From Qipengyuania sediminis (GTDB taxonomy: Bacteria; Pseudomonadota; Alphaproteobacteria; Sphingomonadales; Sphingomonadaceae), in the NCBI RefSeq assembly GCF_004358425.1, contig NZ_CP037948.1, forward strand, positions 992,001-1,056,000: 64,000 nucleotides of DNA, written 5' to 3'. Made by a program: the position numbers and the translations under genes. Below, one piece after another: positions 17,027-26,210 of this stretch. How positions within the stretch are numbered: the first letter of the stretch is position 1; each line of letters begins with the position of its first letter. The notes beneath the pieces are model-generated. The model was not told where the DNA came from and ran no database searches. It worked only from the letters and a program-made list of their open reading frames with translations.

Positions 17027-17578
17027 TTAGTTCTGCTCGCCCGGCTCGGTGGCCGGGGTGTCGTTGGTCGGCTCGCCCATCGTCGAACCCTTTTCACCCG
17101 TTGCGGCCGCTTTCTTGGGAGCGGACTTCTTGGGGGCGGACTTCTTCGCCGTGGCCGGCGCGCCCTCCGCAGGCGAAGCGGCGACCGGCTCGGCGGCCGG
17201 TGCCGCCACGGGTGCCTCGGTGTCGGCTTCGACCGCAACCGGCGCCTTGGAAGCGCGCGCGTCGTTCGCCGGCGCACGAGAATCGCCGACTGACAGAATG
17301 CGCAGCAGCGTCATCTGCTGGCGATGGCCGTTCTTGCGGCGATAATTGTGCCGGCGGCGCTTCTTGAAGACGACGACCTTTTCGCTTTTCGCCTGCGCGA
17401 TGATCTCGGCGGCGACGACGACCTTGCCCGCATCCTCGAGCGCGTCGCCACTGCCTGCCAGCAGCACGTCGCCGAGCTCAACCCGGTCCCCGGCCTCGCC
17501 CGCGAGCTTTTCGACCGCGATCTTGTCTCCGGCGGCAACCCGGTATTGCTTGCCGCCCGTGCGCACTACTGCGAACAT
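17027..17578 (-). CDS. rplU: 50S ribosomal protein L21 with long C-terminal tail
   Basis: Residues 1-103 form a normal L21 ([14 protein letters not shown], then [16 protein letters not shown]), which binds 23S rRNA near L20. The protein continues to 183 residues with an Ala/Pro/Glu-rich, Lys-punctuated tail that includes two KKSAPKK-like units, ending acidic. Extended L21 forms are known in sphingomonads and other alphaproteobacteria, but the role of the tail is not established. The ATG at 17578 was chosen because L21 begins directly there. Confidence 0.96.
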   Translation of the reverse strand: MFAVVRTGGKQYRVAAGDKIAVEKLAGEAGDRVELGDVLLAGSGDALEDAGKVVVAAEIIAQAKSEKVVVFKKRRRHNYRRKNGHRQQMTLLRILSVGDSRAPANDARASKAPVAVEADTEAPVAAPAAEPVAASPAEGAPATAKKSAPKKSAPKKAAATGEKGSTMGEPTNDTPATEPGEQN

Positions 17579-17615
17579 GGTGCTCGTCTTTCCGTTCAAT
17601 GTGCTGTGACCGGTT

Positions 17616-17634
17616 GCGTTCGGGATCCGAACGC
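17616..17634 (-). promoter_or_regulatory. Hairpin in the rplU leader
   Basis: A perfect 8-bp stem (GCGTTCGG/CCGAACGC) with a 3-base loop lies 38 bases before the rplU ATG and inside the roughly 100-base untranslated leader predicted from the promoter. It could be a site for autogenous control by L21 or simply a stabilising hairpin. Confidence 0.4.
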
Positions 17635-17683
17635 TCGCGGCGCTGCCAATCGATCCGCCGTGAGGGGCCCGATAAGGCGCGTG

Positions 17684-17712
17684 CCGTTATGCGAAGGGCG
17701 ACGCAAAGTCAA
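17684..17712 (-). promoter_or_regulatory. Promoter of rplU-rpmA
   Basis: On the minus strand, TTGACT (17707-17712) is followed by exactly 17 bases and TAACGG (17684-17689). The -35 is near consensus and the -10 moderately good. It lies 106 bases upstream of rplU. Confidence 0.6.
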
Positions 17713-17794
17713 CGGGACAAACGCGCGCCAACCAGCGCGGCGAACCGCCCGGTACGGCTGGCGTCACAGGCTCGCCGTGCTATCAACCTGCGCA

Positions 17795-18304
17795 ATGCGT
17801 GTCGCCCCCCTTTCCGCTCTCACTGCCGTCCTCGTAAGTGGCTGCGCCGCGAATGCCGATCGTTACCCCTCCCTGGCGGTGCGCGACGTCGAGCGGGCGC
17901 AGGGGCGGTTCGAACCGATCGCCGTGCCGCCGATCGCGGTTCCCGAAGTGGCGGTGCCCGCAGGCGGCCCGTTGCCACAAAGGCTTGCAGCGCTGACCGC
18001 GCAGGCAGAGGGCGCGCACCGCCGCTTCACCGCCGCCGCCCCGCGCGCCGGACGGCTAGCCGCCGCAGCGCGCGGAGGGGCGGTCGGAAGCAAAGCCTGG
18101 GCGGACGCGCAGGTCGCGCTCGCCGATCTCGACGCCGCGCGCAGCCTTGCCGCGGTCGCGCTGGCCGATCTCGACACCCTGGCGGTCGCAGCGACAGTCC
18201 AAGCCGAAGACCGCGCTGCGATCGAGGCCGCGCATGCCCAGGTTCTCGCCCTGCTACGCGAGGAGGACGCGGTGCTCGCCCGCCTGCGCGCGCAAGTCCG
18301 TTAG
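17795..18304 (+). CDS. Predicted lipoprotein, Ala-rich helical
   Basis: The 169-residue product starts with a lipoprotein signal (MRVAPLSALTAVLVSGC, Cys17). After a proline/valine-rich segment (FEPIAVPPIAVPEVAVPAGG) it is an Ala-rich helical region with heptad-like spacing, consistent with a coiled coil. I do not recognise a family. It is divergent from rplU and converges on the SDR-like gene with stops shared in TTAG (18301-18304). Confidence 0.65.
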   Translation: MRVAPLSALTAVLVSGCAANADRYPSLAVRDVERAQGRFEPIAVPPIAVPEVAVPAGGPLPQRLAALTAQAEGAHRRFTAAAPRAGRLAAAARGGAVGSKAWADAQVALADLDAARSLAAVALADLDTLAVAATVQAEDRAAIEAAHAQVLALLREEDAVLARLRAQVR

Positions 18305-18633
18305 CCGCCCGGCGTGTCGCCCGCGCCCAATGCGTCGCCTTCAAGATACTGACCGGTGATCCCGGGGGCTGCGGCGAGATAGGCCTCGAAAGCTTTCAGC
18401 ACCGCCCCCTCCCCCGCCACGACATTGCATCGCCGGGGAGTATGCGCGCGGGCGAGCATGGCGGCGAGCGCGCCGCGCCATTCGCGATGCGCGTGGTCGG
18501 CGGGGGGCAAGGATACCATCACATCGGCGCCTTCGCGAAGCGCGCTCTCGATGAGGGGAAGCCAGTCCGCGTGCACCATGGCCGAAGCGGCGAGCGGTGC
18601 GTCCGGCAAGGCGGCGATATCGACCCGTCTCAC
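18301..18633 (-). CDS. Short Rossmann/SDR-like protein coupled to folB
   Basis: The 110-residue protein resembles the C-terminal half of short-chain dehydrogenases: a helix with WLPLIESALREGADVMV and a terminal TGQYLEGDAL that mimics the TGQxLxVDGG ending of SDRs. It has no visible N-terminal TGxxxGxG cofactor loop and no YxxxK catalytic pair, so it is unlikely to be a complete reductase. It starts inside folB with an ATGA overlap (18630-18633), so it is made together with it. It may be a remnant of a FolM-like pteridine reductase or a partner protein. Confidence 0.6.
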   Translation of the reverse strand: MRRVDIAALPDAPLAASAMVHADWLPLIESALREGADVMVSLPPADHAHREWRGALAAMLARAHTPRRCNVVAGEGAVLKAFEAYLAAAPGITGQYLEGDALGAGDTPGG

Positions 18634-19004
18634 GCGCGGCGTTCGCGATGAAGCGTTATGCCGATCGCCTCCCCTTGCTCGGCGATGGCCAGTTTGACGA
18701 TGCGGACCGTCACCGCCTCCACGCGGGGATCCTGCAGGAACAGCGTTTCGCAGATGTGATCCGCCACCGCCTCGATCAGCTTGAAGTGCACGCCCCGGGG
18801 CAGCGCATCGGACGCGGCGAACTTCAGGTCCATGTAATTCTTCGACGCATCGAGCGTGGTATCGGGCGCGTAGCGCGGCAGTGGCTTAAGACGCGCGCGG
18901 ATGGTGAAGCGGAGCGGCTGCGGCTTGCCGGTCTCCTCCGAATAGATGCCCGTCAGCACCTCGTGCTCAAAATCGGCGACTTCCAGATGCAGCGAATCGT
19001 CCAT
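18630..19004 (-). CDS. folB: Dihydroneopterin aldolase
   Basis: The 124-residue enzyme cleaves dihydroneopterin to hydroxymethyl-dihydropterin and glycolaldehyde in folate synthesis. Family segments are VLTGIYSEETGKPQPL at the N-terminus, KNYMDLKF, VADHICETLF and the C-terminal VRIVKLAIAEQGEAIGITL with the catalytic Lys region. Length is normal for FolB. It is in the oxidase/thrC operon line, ten bases after the methyltransferase stop. Confidence 0.88.
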   Translation of the reverse strand: MDDSLHLEVADFEHEVLTGIYSEETGKPQPLRFTIRARLKPLPRYAPDTTLDASKNYMDLKFAASDALPRGVHFKLIEAVADHICETLFLQDPRVEAVTVRIVKLAIAEQGEAIGITLHRERRA

Positions 19005-19014
19005 CGCGGTGCCC

Positions 19015-19902
19015 CTAGCCGTCATTGCTCCAGCGCGCGAAGATGGCGGTGGGGAGAAGGCGATGCCCGCTCTCTTCACGAATCGCCAGATCGCCATGCT
19101 CGACGGTGCCGGGAAGCCCGGCCAACGCTTCATGCAGCAGCCCGGCGAGCGCAAGGCTGCTCATGCGAACCGCATAGACCGTGAGAAACAGGAACCGGCT
19201 TTTCTCGTCGATCAGACGCCGGCACTCATTGATAAGCCCTGGCAAGCCTTCCTCGAGCCGCCACACCTCCCCCTCCGGCCCTCGTCCGAACTTGGGGGGA
19301 TCGAGAATGATTCCGTCATAGCGTCGCCCCCGCCGCACCTCGCGCGCGGCGAACTTCGCGGCGTCGTCCACGAGCCATCGGATCGGAGCGTCGCCAAAAC
19401 CAGATAGCAGAGCATTCGCGCGTGCCTGCGCGACCGATTTCTTGCTCGCATCGACATGAGTGACGCGTCCCTTTCGCGCCAGCGAGAGCGTGCCCACACC
19501 GGTATAGCCAAAGAGGTTGAGCGTTTCGGCGTTGCTGGCATCGCCGAGCCGCTCGAGCATCCAGCCCCATACCGGGGCCATATCGGGAAAGAAGCCGAGG
19601 TGGCGGAAAGGCGTGCATTGCGCACTGAAGCGCACGTCGTTCCACCTCAGCGCCCATCCATCGGCGGCGATTTGGCGCGCGAATTGCCAGCGGCCGCCGC
19701 CATCATCATCGCTGCCGGGCACGAATTCGCCATGGGCCTCCCAGGAGGTGAGGCGGGGTTGCCACATCGCCTGCGCTTCGGGGCGGATGAAGCGGTAAGG
19801 GCCATAGCTTTCGAACTTGCGGCCTCCTCCACTGTCGAGCAGGCGGTAGTCGTCCCAGCCCTCGCCGATCATCAGTTGCGGTTCGACGACGAGATTTGCC
19901 AT
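19015..19902 (-). CDS. RlmI-like class I SAM-dependent methyltransferase
   Basis: The 295-residue protein has a C-terminal Rossmann methyltransferase with motif I NLFGYTGVGTLSLA (129-142), motif II HVDASKKSVAQARAN and the catalytic-type DPPKFGRG (201-208), typical of the RlmI/RlmK group that makes 5-methylcytosine or related changes on 23S rRNA. The N-terminal half has no clear PUA domain. Its ATG overlaps the thrC stop by one base. The target is inferred from motif similarity only. Confidence 0.75.
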   Translation of the reverse strand: MANLVVEPQLMIGEGWDDYRLLDSGGGRKFESYGPYRFIRPEAQAMWQPRLTSWEAHGEFVPGSDDDGGGRWQFARQIAADGWALRWNDVRFSAQCTPFRHLGFFPDMAPVWGWMLERLGDASNAETLNLFGYTGVGTLSLARKGRVTHVDASKKSVAQARANALLSGFGDAPIRWLVDDAAKFAAREVRRGRRYDGIILDPPKFGRGPEGEVWRLEEGLPGLINECRRLIDEKSRFLFLTVYAVRMSSLALAGLLHEALAGLPGTVEHGDLAIREESGHRLLPTAIFARWSNDG

Positions 19903-21302
19903 CAGCGCGGCATCGCACGGTCGAGGATATGCCTGCGGATCGCCTCGTAATTGTTCGGCAGCCTGGTGCAGCGCTCCTCCCGCGCGAATAGGTCACCGAC
20001 GCGCCGTGGCAGGCCGGGGCGGAAACCGGTCGCGCGTTCGACAGCGTCGCGGAACTTGCCCGGATGCGCGGTCGCAAGCGTGACGACCGGGACCCCCGCC
20101 TCCCACTCCAGCATCCGCGCCGCATGAAGCGCGCAGGCAGTGTGCGGATCGATCGCGAGGCCGCACCGATCCCACGCCCAGCGCATCGCCGCCGCCATAT
20201 CGCTCGCGTCGGCGCGCGCGCTGCTGAACAACGCTTTCGTGCCCGCGATCTGATCGGGAGAAAGGCGGATGGCACGCGTGCGCTCGAACGTCGCCATCTG
20301 CGCGGCAACAGCGTCTCCGTCGCGCCCGCCGAGATCGAAGAGAAGGCGCTCGAAGTTCGAGCTGACCTGGATGTCCATGCTCGGCGCCGCGGTCGGGGTG
20401 ACGGTATCAGCCGAATAGTTGCCATCGGCGAGCGCGCGATGCAGGATGTCGTTCACATTGGTCGCCACCACCAGCCGCGCGATGGGCAGCCCCATCCTGG
20501 CCGCGACATAGCCTGCAAACACGTCGCCGAAATTTCCCGTCGGCACCGCGAAGGCGATCCTGCGCTCGGGCGCGCCGAGCTGCGATCCCGCGGCGAAATA
20601 GTAGACGACCTGCGCCATCAGTCGCGCCCAATTGATCGAGTTGACCGCGCCCAGCCGATGTCGGGAAGTCAGCATCTCATCGGCGAAAAGCTGCTTCACC
20701 ATGGCCTGGCATTCGTCGAAATTCGCGCCCGTGACCGCGATATTGTGCACGTTCGGCGCGCGTACCGTGGTCATCTGCACGCGCTGCACGTCGGTCACAC
20801 GGCCTTCAGGATGCAACATGAAGATCTCGGCCCGCTCCCGCCCGGCCAGCGCGTCGATCGCGGCGGAGCCGGTATCGCCGCTGGTCGCGCCGATCACGGT
20901 GAGGAAGCTGTCCTCACGCGCCAGCAGGAGGTCGAACAGCCCACCCAGGACCTGCAGAGCGATATCCTTGAAGGCGAGCGTCGGCCCGTGGAACAGTTCG
21001 AGCAACCAGTGCCGGGCATCGAGCTGGATCAGCGGCGTTACCGCCGCGTGCGCGAAGCGTGCATAGGCCTCCTGAGCGAGCGAGTGGAGCGCGTCGAACG
21101 AGAGCGCCTCGCCGATAAAGGGCTGCATGACTCGCGCGGCGAGCTCTGGATAGGGCAACCCCCTCAGATCCTCGATCTCTCGCTCCGAAAAGCGCGGCCA
21201 GCGCTCGGGCAGATAAAGCCCGCCGTCGCTTGCGAGACCGGTCAGCGTGACCTCGGCAAACGTGAGCACCGGCGCACGGCCGCGGGTCGAGATGTAACGC
21301 AT
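19902..21302 (-). CDS. thrC: Threonine synthase
   Basis: The 466-residue PLP enzyme converts O-phosphohomoserine to threonine. Lys112 in PTLAFKDIALQ binds PLP; the phosphate-binding region is ATSGDTGSAAIDAL, and FAVPTGNFGDVFAGY and GRVTDVQRVQM are also typical of the bacterial ThrC. Length matches the long (E. coli-like) form. The ATG at 21302 is preceded by only two bases after the surf1 stop, so it is cotranscribed with the oxidase genes. The link to oxidase genes is common in sphingomonads and does not imply shared function. Confidence 0.95.
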   Translation of the reverse strand: MRYISTRGRAPVLTFAEVTLTGLASDGGLYLPERWPRFSEREIEDLRGLPYPELAARVMQPFIGEALSFDALHSLAQEAYARFAHAAVTPLIQLDARHWLLELFHGPTLAFKDIALQVLGGLFDLLLAREDSFLTVIGATSGDTGSAAIDALAGRERAEIFMLHPEGRVTDVQRVQMTTVRAPNVHNIAVTGANFDECQAMVKQLFADEMLTSRHRLGAVNSINWARLMAQVVYYFAAGSQLGAPERRIAFAVPTGNFGDVFAGYVAARMGLPIARLVVATNVNDILHRALADGNYSADTVTPTAAPSMDIQVSSNFERLLFDLGGRDGDAVAAQMATFERTRAIRLSPDQIAGTKALFSSARADASDMAAAMRWAWDRCGLAIDPHTACALHAARMLEWEAGVPVVTLATAHPGKFRDAVERATGFRPGLPRRVGDLFAREERCTRLPNNYEAIRRHILDRAMPR

Positions 21303-21304
21303 CC

Positions 21305-21898
21305 TCAGCTCCCCCGGCGACGGCGCAGCGCGAGGACGTAGATCACCACCGCCGTCGCGGCAAAAGCAAACCATTGCACGGCATAGGAAAGATGGTTGTT
21401 AGGGATTGCCGAAGGGTCGGGGGTGGCAAGCGGCGCCAGCCCGGCGATTGGAGGGTTTGCGACCAGACGGATACCGCGCCCTGCGGGTGCGACCATGCCC
21501 GCAACCTCCCCCCCGCTCCAAGCCGGGCCGCGCGGGCCCGGCGACCATCCGAGCGCGATGTCAGCAAGCCCGCCCACCGCAACGTTGCAGGTCGCGATAT
21601 GGGCCCAGCCCGGCTGGCCGTCCTCCGAGCGCCCCGCGACGGCGCGCCTGTTCGTGACCTCGACGCAGCGCACGGCGCTTCTGCTATAGAGGGCTGCTTG
21701 GTAACCGAGCGGCGCGCTCGGCCAAGCGACCTCCTGGCTCGCGCGATCCGCCGCCGCATAGGAAGCGAGCAGCGCCTCCTTCTCCGCGCGGCGTTCAAGC
21801 TGCCAGAAGCCGAGGGCGATCATCGTAGCAACCGCCAGCGTGACCACGAGGGTGGGTAAGACGGGCAGGTGAACAGCCCCCGCCCGGCGCTCCTTCAT
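21305..21898 (-). CDS. SURF1-family cytochrome oxidase assembly protein
   Basis: The 197-residue membrane protein has the SURF1 layout: an N-terminal span (LPTLVVTLAVATMIALGFWQL), a periplasmic domain and a C-terminal span (YAVQWFAFAATAVVIYVLAL). GFWQLERRAEK after the first span and NHLSYAVQWF before the second are conserved SURF1 features. It helps haem a insertion or assembly of aa3 oxidase. Its start overlaps the ctaE stop by one base. It is somewhat shorter than the typical 230-250 residues. Confidence 0.9.
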   Translation of the reverse strand: MKERRAGAVHLPVLPTLVVTLAVATMIALGFWQLERRAEKEALLASYAAADRASQEVAWPSAPLGYQAALYSRSAVRCVEVTNRRAVAGRSEDGQPGWAHIATCNVAVGGLADIALGWSPGPRGPAWSGGEVAGMVAPAGRGIRLVANPPIAGLAPLATPDPSAIPNNHLSYAVQWFAFAATAVVIYVLALRRRRGS

Positions 21899-22719
21899 CA
21901 GTGGTATTCGGCGCCCCAGCCGCCCCAGACATAGACGACGACGAAAAGGAACAGCCACACCACATCGACGAAGTGCCAGTACCACGCCGCCGCTTCGAAA
22001 CCGAAGTGCTGGCGGGGCGTGAAATGGCCCTTGTAGGCGCGCACCAGGCAGACGATCAGGAAAATCGTGCCGATCAGCACGTGGAATCCATGGAAACCCG
22101 TCGCCATGTAGAAGGCGCTGCTGTAGGTATTGCCGCCGAAGGCGAAGGGCGCGACGCCGTATTCGTACGCCTGGATCAGGCTGAACACGACGCCCAGGAT
22201 GATCGTCGCCCAAAGCCCTTTCTTCAGCCCGTCACGATCGCCGTGGATCAGGCTGTGGTGCGCCCAGGTCACGGTCGTGCCCGAGCACAGCAGGATCAGC
22301 GTATTGAGCAGCGGCAGCGAGAAGGGATCGATCACCTCTTCGATCGCCTTGGGCGGCCACTCCCCCCCGATGACTTCGGACAGCTCGCTCGGAAACAGCG
22401 CGAAGTCGAACCATGCCCAGAACCAGCCGACGAAGAACATGACCTCGGACGCGATGAACAGGATCATGCCGTAGCGCAGGTGAAGCTGGACGACGGGGGT
22501 GTGATCGCCGGCGTGCGCCTCGCGAATGATCTTGGCGAACCAGGCGAAGAAGGTTGCGATCAACCCTGCGATCCCCAGCCCCATCACCAGCCAGGCATTC
22601 GCCATGTCGTGCATGAACAGCACGAGGCCGCTGGTGGAGGTCAGCGCCGAGATCGAGCCGATCAGCGGCCAGATATCGGGGGCGAGGATGTGGTAATCAT
22701 GGTTCTTTGCGCCGGCCAT
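21898..22719 (-). CDS. ctaE: Cytochrome c oxidase subunit III
   Basis: The 273-residue inner-membrane protein has seven predicted spans and the COX3 patterns MAGAKNHDYHILAPDIWPLIG, FFVGWFWAWFDFALFP and TGFHGFHVLIGTIFL. It stabilises subunit I and proton uptake. It lies 62 bases downstream of ctaG and one base overlaps surf1. The N-terminal KNHDYH segment places it in the aa3 (COX3) rather than quinol-oxidase group. Confidence 0.95.
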   Translation of the reverse strand: MAGAKNHDYHILAPDIWPLIGSISALTSTSGLVLFMHDMANAWLVMGLGIAGLIATFFAWFAKIIREAHAGDHTPVVQLHLRYGMILFIASEVMFFVGWFWAWFDFALFPSELSEVIGGEWPPKAIEEVIDPFSLPLLNTLILLCSGTTVTWAHHSLIHGDRDGLKKGLWATIILGVVFSLIQAYEYGVAPFAFGGNTYSSAFYMATGFHGFHVLIGTIFLIVCLVRAYKGHFTPRQHFGFEAAAWYWHFVDVVWLFLFVVVYVWGGWGAEYH

Positions 22720-22781
22720 ATCGGGTCCTGCCTGTCGTATGTCTGCGGCCCTTAATGCGGGCGATTTGCGGGGTCCAGAGG

Positions 22782-23351
22782 CTAGGACGCGTCCCTGGCC
22801 TGGTGGAAGGTGTAGCTGAGGGTGATCTGCTCCACCCCCTTCATATTCGCATCACGCGCCGCCGAGGGGTCGACATAATACAGAACGGGCATCCGCACCT
22901 CCTCCCCCGGCTGAAGCGTCTGCTCGGTGAAGCAGAAGCACTGGATCTTGTGAAAGTGCTTGCCCGCCTGCTCGGGTTCGACGTTAAAGGTCGCGCGCCC
23001 GGTGACGGGCCGGTCACTGTCGTTTCGCGCGGTGTAGAACGCCAGTTGGCGCTGGCCGATGGCAACGGCCTGCGTGCTCTGCGCCGGGCTGAACCGCCAC
23101 GGCAGCCCGCGGTCTTGCGATGCATCGAAGCGGATCGAGATCGTTCCCGCCCCGGCGCTTTGCGCAATGCGCTCGGCTATGAGCGCCTCGCTCTCCGTCG
23201 CGCGCATGGTCGTACCGCCGAACCCCGTTACCTGACAAAACAGGCGGTAGAGCGGCACCGCGGCGAAACCCATCGCCAGCATGAAGAGGGCAAATCCCGC
23301 CGCGAGCAGAGCAGTGCGGGCATTGCCGTGGGGAAGCGCCAGTCCGCTCAT
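22782..23351 (-). CDS. ctaG: Cytochrome c oxidase copper-insertion protein, Cox11 family
   Basis: The 189-residue protein has one N-terminal membrane span (TALLAAGFALFMLAMGFAAV) and a periplasmic beta domain that delivers copper to CuB of subunit I. The copper-binding CFCF motif is complete (Cys138, Cys140 in KIQCFCFTEQ), followed by VLYYVDPS and the C-terminal LSYTFHQ. It starts one base inside the stop of the 39-residue gene upstream, so the two are translationally coupled. Confidence 0.95.
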   Translation of the reverse strand: MSGLALPHGNARTALLAAGFALFMLAMGFAAVPLYRLFCQVTGFGGTTMRATESEALIAERIAQSAGAGTISIRFDASQDRGLPWRFSPAQSTQAVAIGQRQLAFYTARNDSDRPVTGRATFNVEPEQAGKHFHKIQCFCFTEQTLQPGEEVRMPVLYYVDPSAARDANMKGVEQITLSYTFHQARDAS

Positions 23352-23470
23352 CACATCCGTGCGATGGTAATAAAGTAGAACAGGAACGCGAAGAACGCGA
23401 GCACGAGCCCGAGAGCGATATTCCGCGCCTTCTGGCGGCGGCGGATTTCGGCGGTCTCCTCCGGCGTCAT
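23351..23470 (-). CDS. CoxF-like 39-residue membrane protein
   Basis: A very small gene fills the space between ctaB and ctaG. Its start overlaps the ctaB stop as ATGA, and its stop overlaps the ctaG start. The product has a charged N-terminus ([17 protein letters not shown]) and a single membrane span ([16 protein letters not shown]) ending in RM. Small single-span proteins at this exact place occur in many alphaproteobacterial oxidase operons (CoxF-like). It is probably an assembly helper or accessory subunit, but this is inferred from context. Confidence 0.7.
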   Translation of the reverse strand: MTPEETAEIRRRQKARNIALGLVLAFFAFLFYFITIARM

Positions 23471-24426
23471 GCGAACCACCCCTGCTGCGCCGCAAGCCGG
23501 TCTATCACCAGTGCCGCAAATAGCGCGAAGAGATAGAGGATGCTGAACTTGAATAAGCGCTTCTCGGGCAGCATCGCATCTCCCGGTCCGGCACGGCGCA
23601 GACCGACCGGAACTGATAGCGCCACGAAAGTGACCGAAAGGAGTGCGGCGGATACCCCGTAGATCCCCCCCGCCCCGCCGATCCACCACGGCGCGAGGGC
23701 GGCAGGCGCCAGCACCAGAGCATAGGCAAGGATCTGGCGGCGCGTTGGTCCCTCACCGCGCACTACGGGCATCATCGGAATGCCCGCGCGGGCGTAATCG
23801 CTCTTCACGAACAGCGCTAGCGCCCAGAAATGCGGCGGGGTCCACAAGAAGATGATCGCGAAGAGAAGCAGCGGCATGGCGGTGATTTGACCCGTCACCG
23901 CCACCCAGCCGATGAGCGGCGGAAATGCGCCGGCCCCGCCGCCGATGACGATGTTCTGCGGAGTGCGGGGCTTCAGCCACAGCGTGTAGAAAACCGCGTA
24001 GTAGAGCACGGAGACCAACAGCAGGACGGCTGCCAGCCAGTGCACGGCAAGCCCCATGATCAGCACTGCGGAACCGGCCAGCAGCACGCCGAAATCGCGC
24101 GCATCCTCGCGCCGCATCCGCCCCGAGGGGATGGGGCGCGTGGCGGTGCGCTTCATCTGCGCGTCGATATCGGCTTCGAGCCACATGTTGAGCGCGCCCG
24201 ATCCTCCCGCCGCCATGGCGATAGCGAAGATCGCGGTGAAGCCGATCACCGGGTGCACGCTTCCCGGCGCCGCGATCAGTCCGCACAGCGCGGTGAATAT
24301 GACGAGGCTCATCACCCGCGGCTTGGTCAGCGCGAAGAAATCGCGCCATTCGGCGGGCAAGGGGCCGAACCCGGCAGTCACGCCCGAGGGCACGCCGGTG
24401 CGGCTCATCGCGGCGGTACGAGGCAT
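23467..24426 (-). CDS. ctaB: Protoheme IX farnesyltransferase (haem O synthase)
   Basis: The 319-residue membrane enzyme of the UbiA superfamily adds farnesyl to haem b for haem a synthesis. Spans are separated by [19 protein letters not shown] (the first Asp-rich motif) and [15 protein letters not shown], both diagnostic of haem O synthase, and [13 protein letters not shown] is also conserved. The ATG at 24426 gives the family length; an earlier Met at 24504 would lie inside ctaD. It sits directly after ctaD. Confidence 0.95.
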   Translation of the reverse strand: MPRTAAMSRTGVPSGVTAGFGPLPAEWRDFFALTKPRVMSLVIFTALCGLIAAPGSVHPVIGFTAIFAIAMAAGGSGALNMWLEADIDAQMKRTATRPIPSGRMRREDARDFGVLLAGSAVLIMGLAVHWLAAVLLLVSVLYYAVFYTLWLKPRTPQNIVIGGGAGAFPPLIGWVAVTGQITAMPLLLFAIIFLWTPPHFWALALFVKSDYARAGIPMMPVVRGEGPTRRQILAYALVLAPAALAPWWIGGAGGIYGVSAALLSVTFVALSVPVGLRRAGPGDAMLPEKRLFKFSILYLFALFAALVIDRLAAQQGWFA

Positions 24427-24445
24427 GACGCGGATCCGGCGGACA

Positions 24446-26182
24446 TCAGGTGGTAGCGGGGCGCGCTCCGCCCGGCGCGGCGTCGTGACCCGCGTGATGC
24501 TCATCCCCGTCCTCGATCACCGGCAGCGTCTCAAACTGGTGGAAGGGCGGCGGGCTCGACAGCGTCCATTCCAGCGTCGTGGCGCCCGGGCCCCAGGGAT
24601 TGTCCGCCGCCTTCTTGCCCGCAAGAAAGGCGTAGAGGAGGTTGACGAAGAAGATCACCATCGAAGCGGCCATGATCATGTATCCGACCGACGCGACGTA
24701 ATTCCATTCCGTATAGGCCGCCGTATAATCAGGATAGCGGCGCGGCATCCCCTGAAGCCCGAGGAAGTGCATGGGGAAGAAGATGAGGTTCACGCCGACG
24801 AAGAAAAACCAGAAATGAAGATGCGCGAGGAATTCGGAATGCATCTTCCCGCTCATTTTGGGGAACCAGTAGTAGAACGCGGCGAACAGGCTGAAGACCG
24901 CACCCATCGACAGCACGTAGTGGAAGTGCGCGACCACGAAATAGGTGTCGTGCACCACATCGTCGATACCGCCATTGGCGAGATAGACGCCGGTCACGCC
25001 GCCCACGGTGAACAGGAAGATCATCCCGATCGCCCACACCATCGGGCTCTTGAACTCAAGGCTCCCGCCCCACATCGTCGCGATCCAGCTGAAGATCTTC
25101 ACCCCCGTGGGCACCGCGATCACCATGGTCGCCGCAGTGAAATACATCTTCGTGTTCACGTCGAGCCCGACGGTATACATGTGGTGCGCCCACACGACGA
25201 AACCGACGACGCCGATCGCGACCATCGCATAGGCCATGCCGAGATAGCCGAACACCGGCTTCTTGGAGAAGGTGGCGATGATCTGGCTGACCATGCCGAA
25301 GCCCGGCAGGATCATGATGTAGACTTCCGGGTGGCCGAAGAACCAGAACAGGTGCTGGTAGAGGATCGGATCGCCGCCGCCGCTGGCATCGAAGAAGGTC
25401 GTGCCGAAATTGCGATCGGTGATCAGCATGGTGATCGCCGCGGCGAGCACCGGCAGCGCGAGCAGCAGCAGGAAGGCGGTCACCAGCACCGACCAGACGA
25501 ACAGCGGCATCTTGTGCAGCGTCATGCCCGGTGCGCGCATGTTGAAGATGGTGGTGATGAAGTTGATCGCGCCCAGGATCGAGCCCGCACCCGCGAGGTG
25601 CAGCGAGAAGATGGCGAAATCGACCGCCGGCCCGGTCGATCCGGTCGTCGACAGCGGCGCATAGGCGGTCCAGCCGATGCCCGCGCCCATGCCGGTGCCG
25701 CCGGGCACGAAGGTCGAGAACATCAGCGAAGCGAAACCCGCCACCGTCAGCCAGAACGAGACGTTGTTCATCCGCGGGAAGGCCATGTCCGGCGCACCGA
25801 TCATCAGCGGCACGAACCAGTTGCCGAAGCCCCCGATCATAGCCGGCATGACCATGAAGAACACCATGATCAGGCCGTGCGCGGTGATCAGCACGTTCCA
25901 CATGTGCAGATTGGCGTCGAAATTCGCTTCCCCGCCCATGAAGTTAACCCACCAGCCGAGATATTGCAGGCCCGGCTCCGCCAATTCTGCACGCATGATG
26001 CCCGAGATCGCGCCGCCGATAAGGCCCGCGGTGATCGCGAAGATGAGGTAGAGCGTGCCGATGTCCTTGTGATTGGTGGACATGAACCAGCGCGCAAAGA
26101 ATGCCGGCTTGTGGTCGGCATCGTGATGCGCGTGATCGCGGCGATCCGTATGGGCCTGGAACTGATCGGCGGTGGTGGCCAT
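24446..26182 (-). CDS. ctaD: Cytochrome c oxidase subunit I (aa3 type)
   Basis: The 578-residue haem-copper oxidase core has 12 spans. Haem a ligands are His102 (LITAHGLIM) and His420, with haem a3 ligand His418 (VAHFHYV). CuB ligands are His284 of HPEVY and His332-His333 (WAHHMY). Glu286 and Tyr288 of the HPEVY motif mark an A1-type enzyme, and Lys361 corresponds to the K-channel. It reduces oxygen to water and pumps protons. A His-rich extension is seen at both ends ([15 protein letters not shown]). Confidence 0.98.
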   Translation of the reverse strand: MATTADQFQAHTDRRDHAHHDADHKPAFFARWFMSTNHKDIGTLYLIFAITAGLIGGAISGIMRAELAEPGLQYLGWWVNFMGGEANFDANLHMWNVLITAHGLIMVFFMVMPAMIGGFGNWFVPLMIGAPDMAFPRMNNVSFWLTVAGFASLMFSTFVPGGTGMGAGIGWTAYAPLSTTGSTGPAVDFAIFSLHLAGAGSILGAINFITTIFNMRAPGMTLHKMPLFVWSVLVTAFLLLLALPVLAAAITMLITDRNFGTTFFDASGGGDPILYQHLFWFFGHPEVYIMILPGFGMVSQIIATFSKKPVFGYLGMAYAMVAIGVVGFVVWAHHMYTVGLDVNTKMYFTAATMVIAVPTGVKIFSWIATMWGGSLEFKSPMVWAIGMIFLFTVGGVTGVYLANGGIDDVVHDTYFVVAHFHYVLSMGAVFSLFAAFYYWFPKMSGKMHSEFLAHLHFWFFFVGVNLIFFPMHFLGLQGMPRRYPDYTAAYTEWNYVASVGYMIMAASMVIFFVNLLYAFLAGKKAADNPWGPGATTLEWTLSSPPPFHQFETLPVIEDGDEHHAGHDAAPGGARPATT

Positions 26183-26210
26183 GGCTATCGGTCTCTGTCG
26201 GCTAATCGGG

